Shown here: positions 1 to 6,004 of the stretch, piece by piece
Layout of the letters: every line of letters starts with the position of its first letter
How positions within the stretch are numbered: position 1 is the first letter of the stretch
Origin: Pseudomonas sp.
GTDB lineage: Bacteria; Pseudomonadota; Gammaproteobacteria; Pseudomonadales; Pseudomonadaceae
Length of the DNA stretch: 6,312 nucleotides
Reading direction: 5' to 3'
Assembly (NCBI GenBank): GCA_007117785.1
Contig: SKFV01000346.1
Location: forward strand, 1 to 6,312
Program-made: the position numbers and the translations under genes
Notes under the pieces: generated by a model
What the model was told of the DNA's origin: nothing
The model's input: the letters and a program-made list of their open reading frames with translations, nothing else
Database searches by the model: none

Positions 1-989
1 TGCAGCAGACCCTGGCGCAACCGGTGAATATCAGCGAGACGCAAACCTTGGACGTTGATCCGGGTACTTCACCGGGCCGCCTACTGACAAGGTTGGAGCG
101 CGAAGGCTGGCTGGAGCGTGCCGACTGGTTGCGCCGTTACTGGCAGTTCCAGACCCCGGATGCGGTACTTCAGATCGGTGAGTACCATGTGCCTGCTGGT
201 ATTACCGCAGAGCAGTTGTTGGGCATGTTGCAGCGTGGCGAGGTGGTGCGGCGCCAGGTTACCCTGGTCGAAGGGCGAACTTTTCAGCAGTTCCGCCAGG
301 TGCTGGCAAATGCCGAACGTTTGCAGCAAACCCTGCCGCTGGAACTGAGCGCCGAAGAGGTCATGGCCGAGCTTGGGCTCGCGGGTGAGCACCCGGAAGG
401 GCGCTTCTTCCCGGATACCTATCAGTACACGCGCAATACCAGTGACCGAGATATCCTGTTGCGTGCCTATGAACGCATGGCAAATACGCTGGAGGAGGTG
501 TGGGCGCAACGGTCGGATGACTTACCCATCGAGACGCCCTATGAAGCTCTGATTCTGGCCTCGATCATTGAGCGTGAAACCGGTGTCGCCCATGAGCGAG
601 GTGAGATTGCCGGTGTGTTTACCCGCCGCCTGCGCATTGGTATGCGCCTGCAAACGGACCCTACCGTCATCTATGGTATGGGTGATGCCTATGAAGGGCG
701 GATTCTTCGCCGCCACCTGCGCGAGCCGACGCCATGGAATACCTACACCATTGATGGTTTGCCGCCGACCCCGATAGCCATGCCCGGACGAGAAGCACTG
801 GTCGCGGCGGTCAACCCCGAGCCGGGTACCAGTTTGTACTTTGTTGCCCGTGGCGATGGTACCCACCACTTTTCTGACACTCTGCGCGAACACAATCGCG
901 CCGTTCGTAACTATCAGATTGAAAACCGTGCAGAAAATTACCGTTCAAGCCCGGCGCCGATTTCCCGCCCAGAGGAGAGTGAGCAATGA
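1..989 (+). CDS. mltG: Endolytic murein transglycosylase MltG (YceG-like), 5' truncated by window edge
   Basis: MltG is an inner-membrane lytic transglycosylase that cleaves nascent glycan strands and so helps set glycan chain length. The reading frame is open from base 3 to the TGA at 987-989. The N-terminal membrane anchor lies outside the window; the GTG at 24 is in frame but is an internal valine, not the start. Visible parts are a LysM-like N-terminal subdomain (ending near the VTLVEGRTF segment) and the YceG catalytic domain. Family signatures are ASIIERETG, with the presumed catalytic Glu codon at 570-572 (equivalent to E218 of E. coli MltG), then RLRIGMRLQTDPTVIYGMG, NTYTIDGLPPTPIA and LYFVARGDGTHHFS. 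The catalytic Glu and the surrounding motifs are intact. It overlaps tmk by the ATGA at 986-989, which suggests coupled translation; the mltG-tmk-holB order is typical of gammaproteobacteria. Identity is secure; only the start is missing. Confidence 0.96.
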   Translation, partial: QQTLAQPVNISETQTLDVDPGTSPGRLLTRLEREGWLERADWLRRYWQFQTPDAVLQIGEYHVPAGITAEQLLGMLQRGEVVRRQVTLVEGRTFQQFRQVLANAERLQQTLPLELSAEEVMAELGLAGEHPEGRFFPDTYQYTRNTSDRDILLRAYERMANTLEEVWAQRSDDLPIETPYEALILASIIERETGVAHERGEIAGVFTRRLRIGMRLQTDPTVIYGMGDAYEGRILRRHLREPTPWNTYTIDGLPPTPIAMPGREALVAAVNPEPGTSLYFVARGDGTHHFSDTLREHNRAVRNYQIENRAENYRSSPAPISRPEESEQ

Positions 990-1618
990 GCGGTCTGTTC
1001 ATTACTCTGGAAGGCCCGGAAGGGGCGGGCAAGTCGACCAACCTGCATTATCTTGCCGAGCACTTGAGAGCAGCCGGTTGTGAACCGCTGTTGACGCGTG
1101 AGCCCGGTGGTACGCCGGTGGCGGAAGAAATCCGTTCGGTGCTGCTCAGTCAGCACAGTGAGCGCATGGATGACGATACCGAGCTGTTGTTGGTATTCGC
1201 GGCTCGGGCACAGCACCTGAACAGCCTGATCCGCCCCCAGCTGGCGGCGGGCAAGGTGGTCATCAGTGACCGCTTTACCGATGCAACCTATGCCTATCAG
1301 GGTGGTGGCCGCGGTATTGCCCCGGCGCGAATTGCGACTCTGGAAGATTGGGTCCAGGGTAGCTTGAGACCAGACTTGACGTTGATTTTTGACTTGCCGG
1401 TTGAAGTGGGTATGGCGCGGGCTCAGGCGCGTAGCGCGCTTGACCGCTTTGAGCAGGAGCATGTCGACTTCTTTCAGGCGGTACGCAGTGCCTATCTGCA
1501 GCGGGCCAAGGCGGATCCGGAACGCTATCGGGTGATTGATGCCAGCGTTGAATTGGCTGCGGTACAAAATCAGCTGGATTGCGTGATAAGCGAGATTCTG
1601 GAGCGCTGGCATGGCTGA
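986..1618 (+). CDS. tmk: Thymidylate kinase (dTMP kinase)
   Basis: Tmk phosphorylates dTMP to dTDP with ATP in the cytoplasm, an essential step in dTTP synthesis. The 210-residue length is normal for the family. The P-loop GPEGAGKST is at residues 10-18, TREPGGT at 37-43, the DRF motif at 95-97 and QGGGRG at 105-110. The LID region (about 144-158) contains the basic residues and LDRFEQE, as in the E. coli-type (type II) enzyme, where the LID rather than the P-loop supplies the catalytic arginine. The ATG at 986 is preceded by AGGAG at 973-977 with an 8-base spacer, which supports this start. It overlaps mltG by 4 bp and holB by 8 bp, so the three are probably co-transcribed and translationally coupled. 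Nothing in the protein is unusual. Confidence 0.97.
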   Translation: MSGLFITLEGPEGAGKSTNLHYLAEHLRAAGCEPLLTREPGGTPVAEEIRSVLLSQHSERMDDDTELLLVFAARAQHLNSLIRPQLAAGKVVISDRFTDATYAYQGGGRGIAPARIATLEDWVQGSLRPDLTLIFDLPVEVGMARAQARSALDRFEQEHVDFFQAVRSAYLQRAKADPERYRVIDASVELAAVQNQLDCVISEILERWHG

Positions 1619-2603
1619 GGCTGCGCAACCCTGCCCCTGGCATCTTGATGACTGGCAGCAGCGGATACGCCGCGATCAGCAGCCGCATGCCTGGTTGTTC
1701 TCGGGGCCGGCCGGCATAGGCAAACGTCTGTATGCCAATGCGTTGGCCGCCAGTCTGTTGTGTAGCCAGCCGGTTCCCGGTCCGGCCTGTGGAACCTGTC
1801 GTAACTGCCTGCTGGCGCAGGCAGGTACTCACCCGGATTGGTTGCTGTTGGAGCCGGAAGAACCGGGCAAGATGATCAAGGTGGATGCGGTACGCCAACT
1901 GGTTGATTTCATGGCGCAGACTGCGCAGCAGGGTGGCCGCAAGGTAATTGTGCTGCATCCGGCGGAAGCGATGAACAACAATGCGGCGAACGCGTTGCTG
2001 AAATCACTTGAAGAGCCGACGGCAGATACCTATCTGCTGTTGATCAGTGACCAGCCAAGTCAGTTACTGGCAACCATACGCAGCCGTTGTCAGCAAGTGT
2101 CTCTGTCGCTGCCGGCTCCAGATGAGGCGCTGGCCTGGTTGCAAGACGCACAGCCAGAGCTGGACCAGGCAACTGCTCAGCAGTTGCTGGTGATGGCTGC
2201 CGGGGCACCCTTGCGGGCGCTGGAGCTTGATCAGCAGGGCGCTGCAGAGTGGCGTTCTGACGTTGTTGCCGGGGTCAAGCAACTGCTCAAGGGTGAGCAG
2301 GGGCCGACCGCCCTGGCCGAGCGCTGGAAGGCCGTGCCCTTGCTGTTGTTGCTGGACTGGTTTTGTGACTGGACGCTGGATCTGCTGAAATACCGCCAGG
2401 GTGTGGGTGAATTGAGCGCCAACGCCGATATGGATAAAGTCCTCGGTTATATGGCCGATAGACTGGATATGGCTGCTCTCCAGGCATGGCAAGATTGGCT
2501 CTTGGCGCATCGTGGTATGTTGCTGGGCAAGGCTAACCTGAATCGGGTATTACTGCTGGAAAGCCTGTTGCTGCAGTGGAAGCAGTTGATGTCCAGGCGT
2601 TAG
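1611..2603 (+). CDS. holB: DNA polymerase III subunit delta'
   Basis: Delta' is a structural subunit of the clamp loader that places the beta sliding clamp on primed DNA. The 330 residues fit the family. The N-terminal AAA+ module has a P-loop-like GPAGIGKR at 32-39, in which Arg39 replaces the usual Ser/Thr; this fits delta' being unable to bind or hydrolyse ATP. A zinc module is formed by Cys51, Cys60, Cys63 and Cys66, matching the four-Cys site of E. coli delta' within one residue. The conserved block AEAMNNNAANALLKSLEEP lies at 118-136, and the SRC motif at 158-160 carries the arginine finger (Arg159) that acts on the neighbouring ATPase subunit. The C-terminal part is Leu/Gln-rich and helical, as expected for the collar domain. 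GGAG at 1600-1603 precedes the ATG by 7 bases. It overlaps the tmk end by 8 bp. Confidence 0.95.
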   Translation: MAEAAQPCPWHLDDWQQRIRRDQQPHAWLFSGPAGIGKRLYANALAASLLCSQPVPGPACGTCRNCLLAQAGTHPDWLLLEPEEPGKMIKVDAVRQLVDFMAQTAQQGGRKVIVLHPAEAMNNNAANALLKSLEEPTADTYLLLISDQPSQLLATIRSRCQQVSLSLPAPDEALAWLQDAQPELDQATAQQLLVMAAGAPLRALELDQQGAAEWRSDVVAGVKQLLKGEQGPTALAERWKAVPLLLLLDWFCDWTLDLLKYRQGVGELSANADMDKVLGYMADRLDMAALQAWQDWLLAHRGMLLGKANLNRVLLLESLLLQWKQLMSRR

Positions 2604-2627
2604 GTCAGACATACCTGTGCCCGATAT

Positions 2628-2653
2628 GGTCTGTGACGAAAAGGTAACAGACC
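2628..2653. repeat. Inverted repeat in the holB-pilZ gap
   Basis: GGTCTGT at 2628-2634 is the exact reverse complement of ACAGACC at 2647-2653. Inside, after one mismatch, two more pairs can form (2636-2637 with 2644-2645), leaving a GAAAAG loop. It begins 25 bases after the holB stop and lies 68 bases before the pilZ start. No T-tract follows on either strand, so it is not a standard intrinsic terminator. It could be an mRNA-stabilising or attenuating hairpin, or an operator next to the AT-rich stretch 2661-2697, which might hold a pilZ promoter; I cannot name a convincing -35/-10 pair there. The symmetry is seen directly; any function is unproven. Confidence 0.55.
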
Positions 2654-2721
2654 CTAGGCATTACAAGGATTTACTGTATTATCTTAGTGTAATCATTCAT
2701 TCGACGCGGGAACGATCGACG

Positions 2722-3078
2722 ATGAACAACCCAGCTGCTCCAGGTCCGCGTAATGGCATCCTGTCGCTGACCATCAAGGACAAGTCGGTTCTTTATGCCG
2801 CCTACATGCCCTTTGTGAAGCATGGTGGGCTGTTTATTCCAACCAACAAGCATTACCGCCCGGGTGATGAAGTCTTCATGTTGCTCAACCTGATGGATGA
2901 GGTGGAAAAGATACCGGTTGCCGGCAAGGTGATCTGGATTACCCCACGTGGAGCCCAAGGCAACCGGGCCGCGGGTATCGGCGTGCAGTTCAGTGATCAG
3001 GACAATACCGCACGCAGCAAGATCGAAACCTACCTTGCCGGTGCGCTGAAATCGGATCGACCCACGCATACCATGTAG
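2722..3078 (+). CDS. pilZ: Type IV pilus assembly protein PilZ
   Basis: PilZ is a small cytoplasmic protein needed for type IV pilus assembly and twitching motility, known in related bacteria to bind the PilB ATPase and, through it, the c-di-GMP receptor FimX. The 118-residue protein has the PilZ-family core: NGILSLTIKDKSVLYAAY (about 11-28), the GGLFIPTN strand region (35-42), VAGKVIWITP (66-75) and a conserved SDRPTHTM C-terminus. It lacks the RxxxR and (D/N)xSxxG signatures of c-di-GMP-binding PilZ domains; the second is represented by NRAAG at 81-85. This matches the atypical, non-binding founding member. The frame stays open upstream to a GTG at 2617, but I chose the ATG at 2722 because family similarity starts there, the length equals the known 118 residues as I recall it, and a weak GGGAA lies at 2708-2712. 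The position after holB is conserved in Pseudomonas and Xanthomonas relatives. Confidence 0.94.
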   Translation: MNNPAAPGPRNGILSLTIKDKSVLYAAYMPFVKHGGLFIPTNKHYRPGDEVFMLLNLMDEVEKIPVAGKVIWITPRGAQGNRAAGIGVQFSDQDNTARSKIETYLAGALKSDRPTHTM

Positions 3079-3115
3079 CTACAAGCTACAAGCTACAAGC
3101 TACAAGCTACAAGCT
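3077..3115. repeat. Heptamer tandem repeat (AGCTACA)x5 plus AGCT
   Basis: Five perfect head-to-tail copies of the 7-bp unit AGCTACA occupy 3077-3111, followed by a partial AGCT at 3112-3115. The first copy includes the last two bases of the pilZ TAG stop codon (3076-3078). The array lies 58 bp before the TatD-family gene. AGCT is its own reverse complement, so neighbouring units can pair as 4-bp stems with ACA loops. I recall similar short AGCT-containing arrays in Pseudomonas intergenic DNA but cannot verify this here. Perfect copies suggest recent expansion by slippage, so copy number may vary between strains. Confidence 0.95.
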
Positions 3116-3173
3116 CCGAGTCAGGGGCGACTATCAGTTCCCTTGCCGCCAGAAGCTGTTATCGAGATTCTTT

Positions 3174-3950
3174 ATGCTGATTGACTCCCATTGTCACCTT
3201 GACCGTCTGGACCTTACTGCTCACCAGGGGTCGCTGGACAGTGCACTGGATGCTGCTCGCGCCCGGGGTATCGGTAAATTTCTCTGCATTGGTGTCGATG
3301 CGGCCAATGCACCTGTGGTCAAAGGGCTTGCCGAGCAATATGCCGATGTCTATTGCAGTGTTGGCATCCATCCACTGGATCTGGCCAATAACGGCCAGGC
3401 AAGCCTGGACTGGCTGGTGCACGCCATCGACCACCCGCGGGTAGTTGCCATTGGTGAGACCGGGCTGGATTATTACTATCACCCGGAACATGCCGCACCG
3501 CAGCAAGCTTCCTTTGCTACTCACCTGCAAGCGGCGTCCCAGAGCGGAAAGCCGGTGATCATCCATACCCGCAGCGCCAAGGAAGACACCTTGCGTATGC
3601 TGCGCGAGGCCGATCTGGCCAATGCCGGCGTATTGCATTGCTTTACCGAAGACTGGGATATGGCCAGGCAGGCCCTGGATCTGGGCTATTACATCTCCCT
3701 TTCCGGCATTGTCACCTTTCGCAATGCCAGTGAGCTGCGTGAGGTTGCCCGGCAAGTTCCAGCGGATCGTCTGCTGGTGGAAACCGACTCTCCCTACCTA
3801 GCGCCGGTACCTCACCGCGGCAAACCCAATGAGCCGCAGTTCGTGCATGAAGTCGCCAGCTTCCTTGCCGAGTTGCGTGGAGAATCTCTGGAGCAGCTGC
3901 AGCAAAGCACCACTGACAACTTCCATCGGTTGTTTCCCCTGGCTGCCTGA
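3174..3950 (+). CDS. ycfH: TatD-family metal-dependent hydrolase (YcfH type)
   Basis: This is a TIM-barrel metallo-hydrolase of the TatD family; members are 3'-5' exonucleases or deoxyribonucleases acting on DNA or RNA, but the physiological substrate of the YcfH branch is not settled. The 258 residues are a typical length. Metal-ligand candidates are all present: His6 and His8 in SHCHLD, Glu95 in GETGLDYYY, His131 in IIHTR, His155 in LHCFTED and Asp205 in ETDSPYLAP. PHRGK near 213-217 is also a family hallmark. The ATG at 3174 places SHCHLD at the expected N-terminal position; only a weak GAGA (3164-3167) precedes it. A 95-bp gap, including the heptamer array, separates it from pilZ. In E. 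coli ycfH also follows holB, so this neighbourhood is conserved. No intrinsic terminator with a + strand T-tract appears until 4230-4259. Confidence 0.95.
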   Translation: MLIDSHCHLDRLDLTAHQGSLDSALDAARARGIGKFLCIGVDAANAPVVKGLAEQYADVYCSVGIHPLDLANNGQASLDWLVHAIDHPRVVAIGETGLDYYYHPEHAAPQQASFATHLQAASQSGKPVIIHTRSAKEDTLRMLREADLANAGVLHCFTEDWDMARQALDLGYYISLSGIVTFRNASELREVARQVPADRLLVETDSPYLAPVPHRGKPNEPQFVHEVASFLAELRGESLEQLQQSTTDNFHRLFPLAA

Positions 3951-3968
3951 GTCACTTGTCAGCCAGGC

Positions 3969-4003
3969 AAAAAAAACCCGAACTCTGGGGGAGGAGTTCG
4001 GGT
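3969..4003 (-). terminator. Rho-independent terminator of the sRNA
   Basis: A perfect 10-bp stem, ACCCGAACTC (3976-3985) with GAGTTCGGGT (3994-4003), encloses an 8-base loop. Read on the minus strand it is followed by eight T residues (the A-run 3969-3976, its last base shared with the stem). On the + strand the stem is followed by TCAAGACC, with no T-tract, so it should act only on minus-strand transcripts. It is too far from ETF-QO (about 270 bp past its stop), which already has its own terminator. This directionality was the first clue to a minus-strand RNA gene here. Confidence 0.9.
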
Positions 4004-4025
4004 CAAGACCATTAGGAGTGTTACA

Positions 4026-4050
4026 GAAGCCGGCGCCAGGCGCTGGCTTC
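4026..4050 (-). other. Central stem-loop of the sRNA
   Basis: This 25-base segment is almost perfectly self-complementary. GAAGCC pairs with GGCTTC, then one A-C mismatch, then GCGC pairs with GCGC, leaving a three-base loop. On the minus strand it sits between the C-rich 5' part and the linker before the terminator, as expected for a body hairpin of a structured sRNA. The pairing is seen directly; its existence in the cell is inferred. Confidence 0.75.
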
Positions 4051-4088
4051 GTCAGCCAACACACTTGGGGGGAAATGCGGCAGCTGAT

Positions 4089-4101
4089 GTATTTAGTATT
4101 G
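4089..4101 (-). promoter_or_regulatory. Candidate sigma-S (RpoS) -10 element of rgsA
   Basis: On the minus strand CAATACTAAA (4101-4092) resembles the sigma-S -10 consensus CTATACTTAA, and CAATACT differs from CTATACT by one base. The base at -35 distance (4123-4118, CTGGAA) is not like TTGACA, which is common for RpoS promoters. Taking 4095 as -7 puts +1 at an A (4088), which agrees with a 120-nt transcript. RpoS dependence of RgsA is established in Pseudomonas; this exact element is my inference. Confidence 0.65.
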
Positions 4102-4229
4102 TTGAAAATCGGCTATTTTCCAGTCGATAACCTGTCTTTGATAAACTGATTTGGAATACCTGAACAGTCTGTTTATCGCCATGTAACAGATTCGCATTTC
4201 GTTCTTTCATTGGGCCCGCAGCAAAAACA

Positions 4230-4259
4230 AAAAAACCCGGCACTGAGGCCGGGTTTTTT
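4230..4259. terminator. Bidirectional Rho-independent terminator between rgsA and ETF-QO
   Basis: AAAAAACCCGGC (4230-4241) and GCCGGGTTTTTT (4248-4259) are exact reverse complements around a 6-base loop. The GC core has six pairs and there is a T-tract on both strands. On the minus strand it begins 14 bases after the ETF-QO stop and is clearly that gene's terminator. On the + strand it is the first intrinsic terminator after the TatD-family gene, about 280 bp past its stop. Confidence 0.93.
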
Positions 4260-4273
4260 GTATGGCGCTGAAC

Positions 4274-5941
4274 TTACATATTGGGGTAGTTCGGGCCGCC
4301 AGTACCTTCCGGTGCGATCCAGTTGATATTCTGCGATGGATCCTTGATGTCACAGGTTTTGCAATGCACGCAGTTCTGCGCATTGATCTGGAACTTCTTC
4401 TCACCGCTGTCTTCGCTGGTCACAATCTCGTACACGCCAGCCGGGCAGTAACGCTGAGCCGGCTCGTCGTACTCCGGCAGGTTGATGTTCAGCGGCACGC
4501 TGTCATCTTTCAGTGTCAGATGCACAGGCTGATCTTCTTCATGGTTGGTGTTGGACATGAATACCGACGACAGCTTGTCGAAGCTGATCACACCATCAGG
4601 CTTCGGATAGTCGATTTTCGGTGCCTCAGAGGCTTTCTTCATGCAGGCATAATCCGGCGTGGTGTCACGCAGGGTAACCGGGAACTTGCCACCGAAGATG
4701 TTCTGGTCAACGAAGTTGAACGCACCGCCCATGAAGGTACCGAACTTGTGAATCGCCGCACTGAAGTTACGCGCGCGGAAGAGTTCGTCGTACAGCCAGC
4801 TGTCCTTGAACAGCTCCGGGTACTCGTTCAGCTCGTCACCGCCTTCACGGCCGTCTTTCAGGGCCTTGAGCACAGCGTCAGCAGCCAGCATGCCCGACTT
4901 CATGGCAGTATGGCTGCCCTTGATCTTGGCTGCGTTCAGCGTGCCCAGGTCACAACCGATGAGCACGCCACCGGGGAAGACGGATTTGGGCAGCGAGTTG
5001 TGGCCGCCTTTGCAGATGGCGCGTGCACCGTAGGCAATACGCTTGCCGCCTTCCAGGTACTGCTTGATGACCGGGTGCTGTTTGTAGCGCTGGAATTCAT
5101 CAAAGGGCGACAGGTGCGGGTTGCTGTAGGACAGATCAACGATCAGGCCGACAACAACCTGGTTGTCTTCGATGTGATAGAGGAAAGAACCACCGGTGTT
5201 CTCACCCTTCATCAGATCGAGGGGCCAGCCAGCGGTATGCACAACCAGGCCGGATTCGTGTTTGGCCGGATCGATTTCCCACAGCTCCTTGATGCCAATG
5301 CCGTAATGCTGGGCATCCGCGTCGCTGTCTAGCTTGTACTTGGCGATCAGCTGTTTGCCGATGTGGCCACGGCAGCCTTCAGCAAACAGGGTGTACTTGG
5401 CGCGCAGCTCCATACCGGGCGTGTGCATGCCGGGCTTGGGGTTGCCTTCACGGTCTATACCCAGGTCACCGGTAATGATGCCGCGCACTACACCGTTCTC
5501 GTCGATCAGGGCTTCCTGGGCAGCAAAGCCGGGATACACCTCAACGCCGAGGTTTTCCGCCTGCTCGGCCAACCAGCGGCAGAGGTTGCCGAGGGAGATA
5601 ATGTAGTTGCCTTCGTTGTGCATCGGCTTGGGTACCAGAGCACCCGGCAGCTTGCTGGCCTTTTCGGCATCCTTGAACAGGTAGATGTCGTCACGGGTCA
5701 CGGGCGTGTTCAGGGGTGCGCCGAGTTCTTTCCAGTCAGGGAACAATTCTTCCAGGGCGCGGGGTTCGAACACGGCACCGGATAGAATGTGGGCGCCAAC
5801 TTCAGAGCCTTTCTCGACGACGCAGACACTTACGTCCTGGCCGGATTCAGCGGCTTCTTTCTTCAAGCGACAGGCAGCGGCAAGACCGGACGGGCCCGCA
5901 CCTACGATGACAACGTCAAACTCCATGAATTCGCGTTCCAC
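4274..5941 (-). CDS. Electron transfer flavoprotein:ubiquinone oxidoreductase (ETF-QO)
   Basis: ETF-QO takes electrons from reduced ETF, which collects them from acyl-CoA and other dehydrogenases, and passes them to ubiquinone. It is a monotopic inner-membrane enzyme with FAD and one [4Fe-4S] cluster. The 555-residue protein opens with the FAD dinucleotide-binding motif DVVIVGAGPSG (residues 9-19). Later FAD/quinone-domain blocks include AEGCRGHIGKQL, AQHYGIGIKELWEI and IGCDLGTLNAAKIKGSHTAM. The C-terminal ferredoxin-like part has the cluster ligands Cys499, Cys524, Cys527 and Cys530 (RYCPAGVYE and NCVHCKTCDIKDP), and the protein ends GGPNYPNM as in pseudomonad homologues. The start is GTG at 5941 (MEREFMEF), fixed by AGGAGA six bases upstream; the ATG at 5926 is too far from it. 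The etfBA genes for its partner are not in the window. It is probably monocistronic, with its own promoter and terminator. Confidence 0.97.
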   Translation of the reverse strand: MEREFMEFDVVIVGAGPSGLAAACRLKKEAAESGQDVSVCVVEKGSEVGAHILSGAVFEPRALEELFPDWKELGAPLNTPVTRDDIYLFKDAEKASKLPGALVPKPMHNEGNYIISLGNLCRWLAEQAENLGVEVYPGFAAQEALIDENGVVRGIITGDLGIDREGNPKPGMHTPGMELRAKYTLFAEGCRGHIGKQLIAKYKLDSDADAQHYGIGIKELWEIDPAKHESGLVVHTAGWPLDLMKGENTGGSFLYHIEDNQVVVGLIVDLSYSNPHLSPFDEFQRYKQHPVIKQYLEGGKRIAYGARAICKGGHNSLPKSVFPGGVLIGCDLGTLNAAKIKGSHTAMKSGMLAADAVLKALKDGREGGDELNEYPELFKDSWLYDELFRARNFSAAIHKFGTFMGGAFNFVDQNIFGGKFPVTLRDTTPDYACMKKASEAPKIDYPKPDGVISFDKLSSVFMSNTNHEEDQPVHLTLKDDSVPLNINLPEYDEPAQRYCPAGVYEIVTSEDSGEKKFQINAQNCVHCKTCDIKDPSQNINWIAPEGTGGPNYPNM

Positions 5942-5947
5942 AAGCTA

Positions 5948-5953
5948 TCTCCT
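5948..5953 (-). promoter_or_regulatory. Shine-Dalgarno that fixes the GTG start of ETF-QO
   Basis: The minus strand reads AGGAGA at 5953-5948, six bases before GTG (5941-5939). The alternative in-frame ATG (5926-5924) would be 21 bases away. The strong, well-spaced site therefore supports the GTG start and the MEREF N-terminus. Confidence 0.85.
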
Positions 5954-6004
5954 AATCAAGGCTGGCAATTTGAATGTTGATCTTCCGTGATCGAATAGCC
6001 AATT

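Larger units (their letters stand above)
3969..4088 (-). ncRNA. rgsA: Small regulatory RNA RgsA (Pseudomonas P16-type), predicted about 120 nt
   Basis: RgsA is a pseudomonad sRNA of about 120 nt, dependent on RpoS, binding Hfq, and linked to stationary phase and peroxide resistance. In P. aeruginosa, as I recall, it is encoded just downstream of the TatD-family gene PA2959 (tag PA2958.1), the same place as here. In this window the minus strand carries a sigma-S-like -10 (4101-4095), then a start predicted at 4088 and a terminator U-tract ending at 3969, which gives exactly 120 nt. The predicted fold is a short 5' stem (4087-4083 with 4056-4052) around a C-rich loop, a strong central stem-loop (4050-4026), a single-stranded linker (4025-4004) containing CACUCCU, and a 10-bp terminator stem. 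The presence of an sRNA is supported by promoter, folds and terminator together. The name rests on synteny and remembered features, not on an alignment. Confidence 0.82.

Noticed and set aside
938..1958. Long minus-strand open frames opposite tmk and holB
   Set aside because: They are antisense to two clear essential genes, and their translations are His/Gln/Arg-rich with no recognisable domain.
2617..2721. An extended pilZ start at the GTG at 2617
   Set aside because: The extra 35 residues show no family similarity, cross the inverted repeat, and would exceed the usual 118-residue length.
3077..3115. The tandem repeat as a CRISPR array
   Set aside because: The unit is 7 bp with no spacers; it is a simple tandem repeat.
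3976..4003. The hairpin after tatD as a tatD terminator
   Set aside because: No T-tract follows on the + strand; the A-run before it makes it a minus-strand terminator.
4262..5332. A 356-codon open frame on the + strand opposite ETF-QO
   Set aside because: It is a mirror of the strongly conserved ETF-QO frame, has no family motifs, and starts inside the ETF-QO terminator region.
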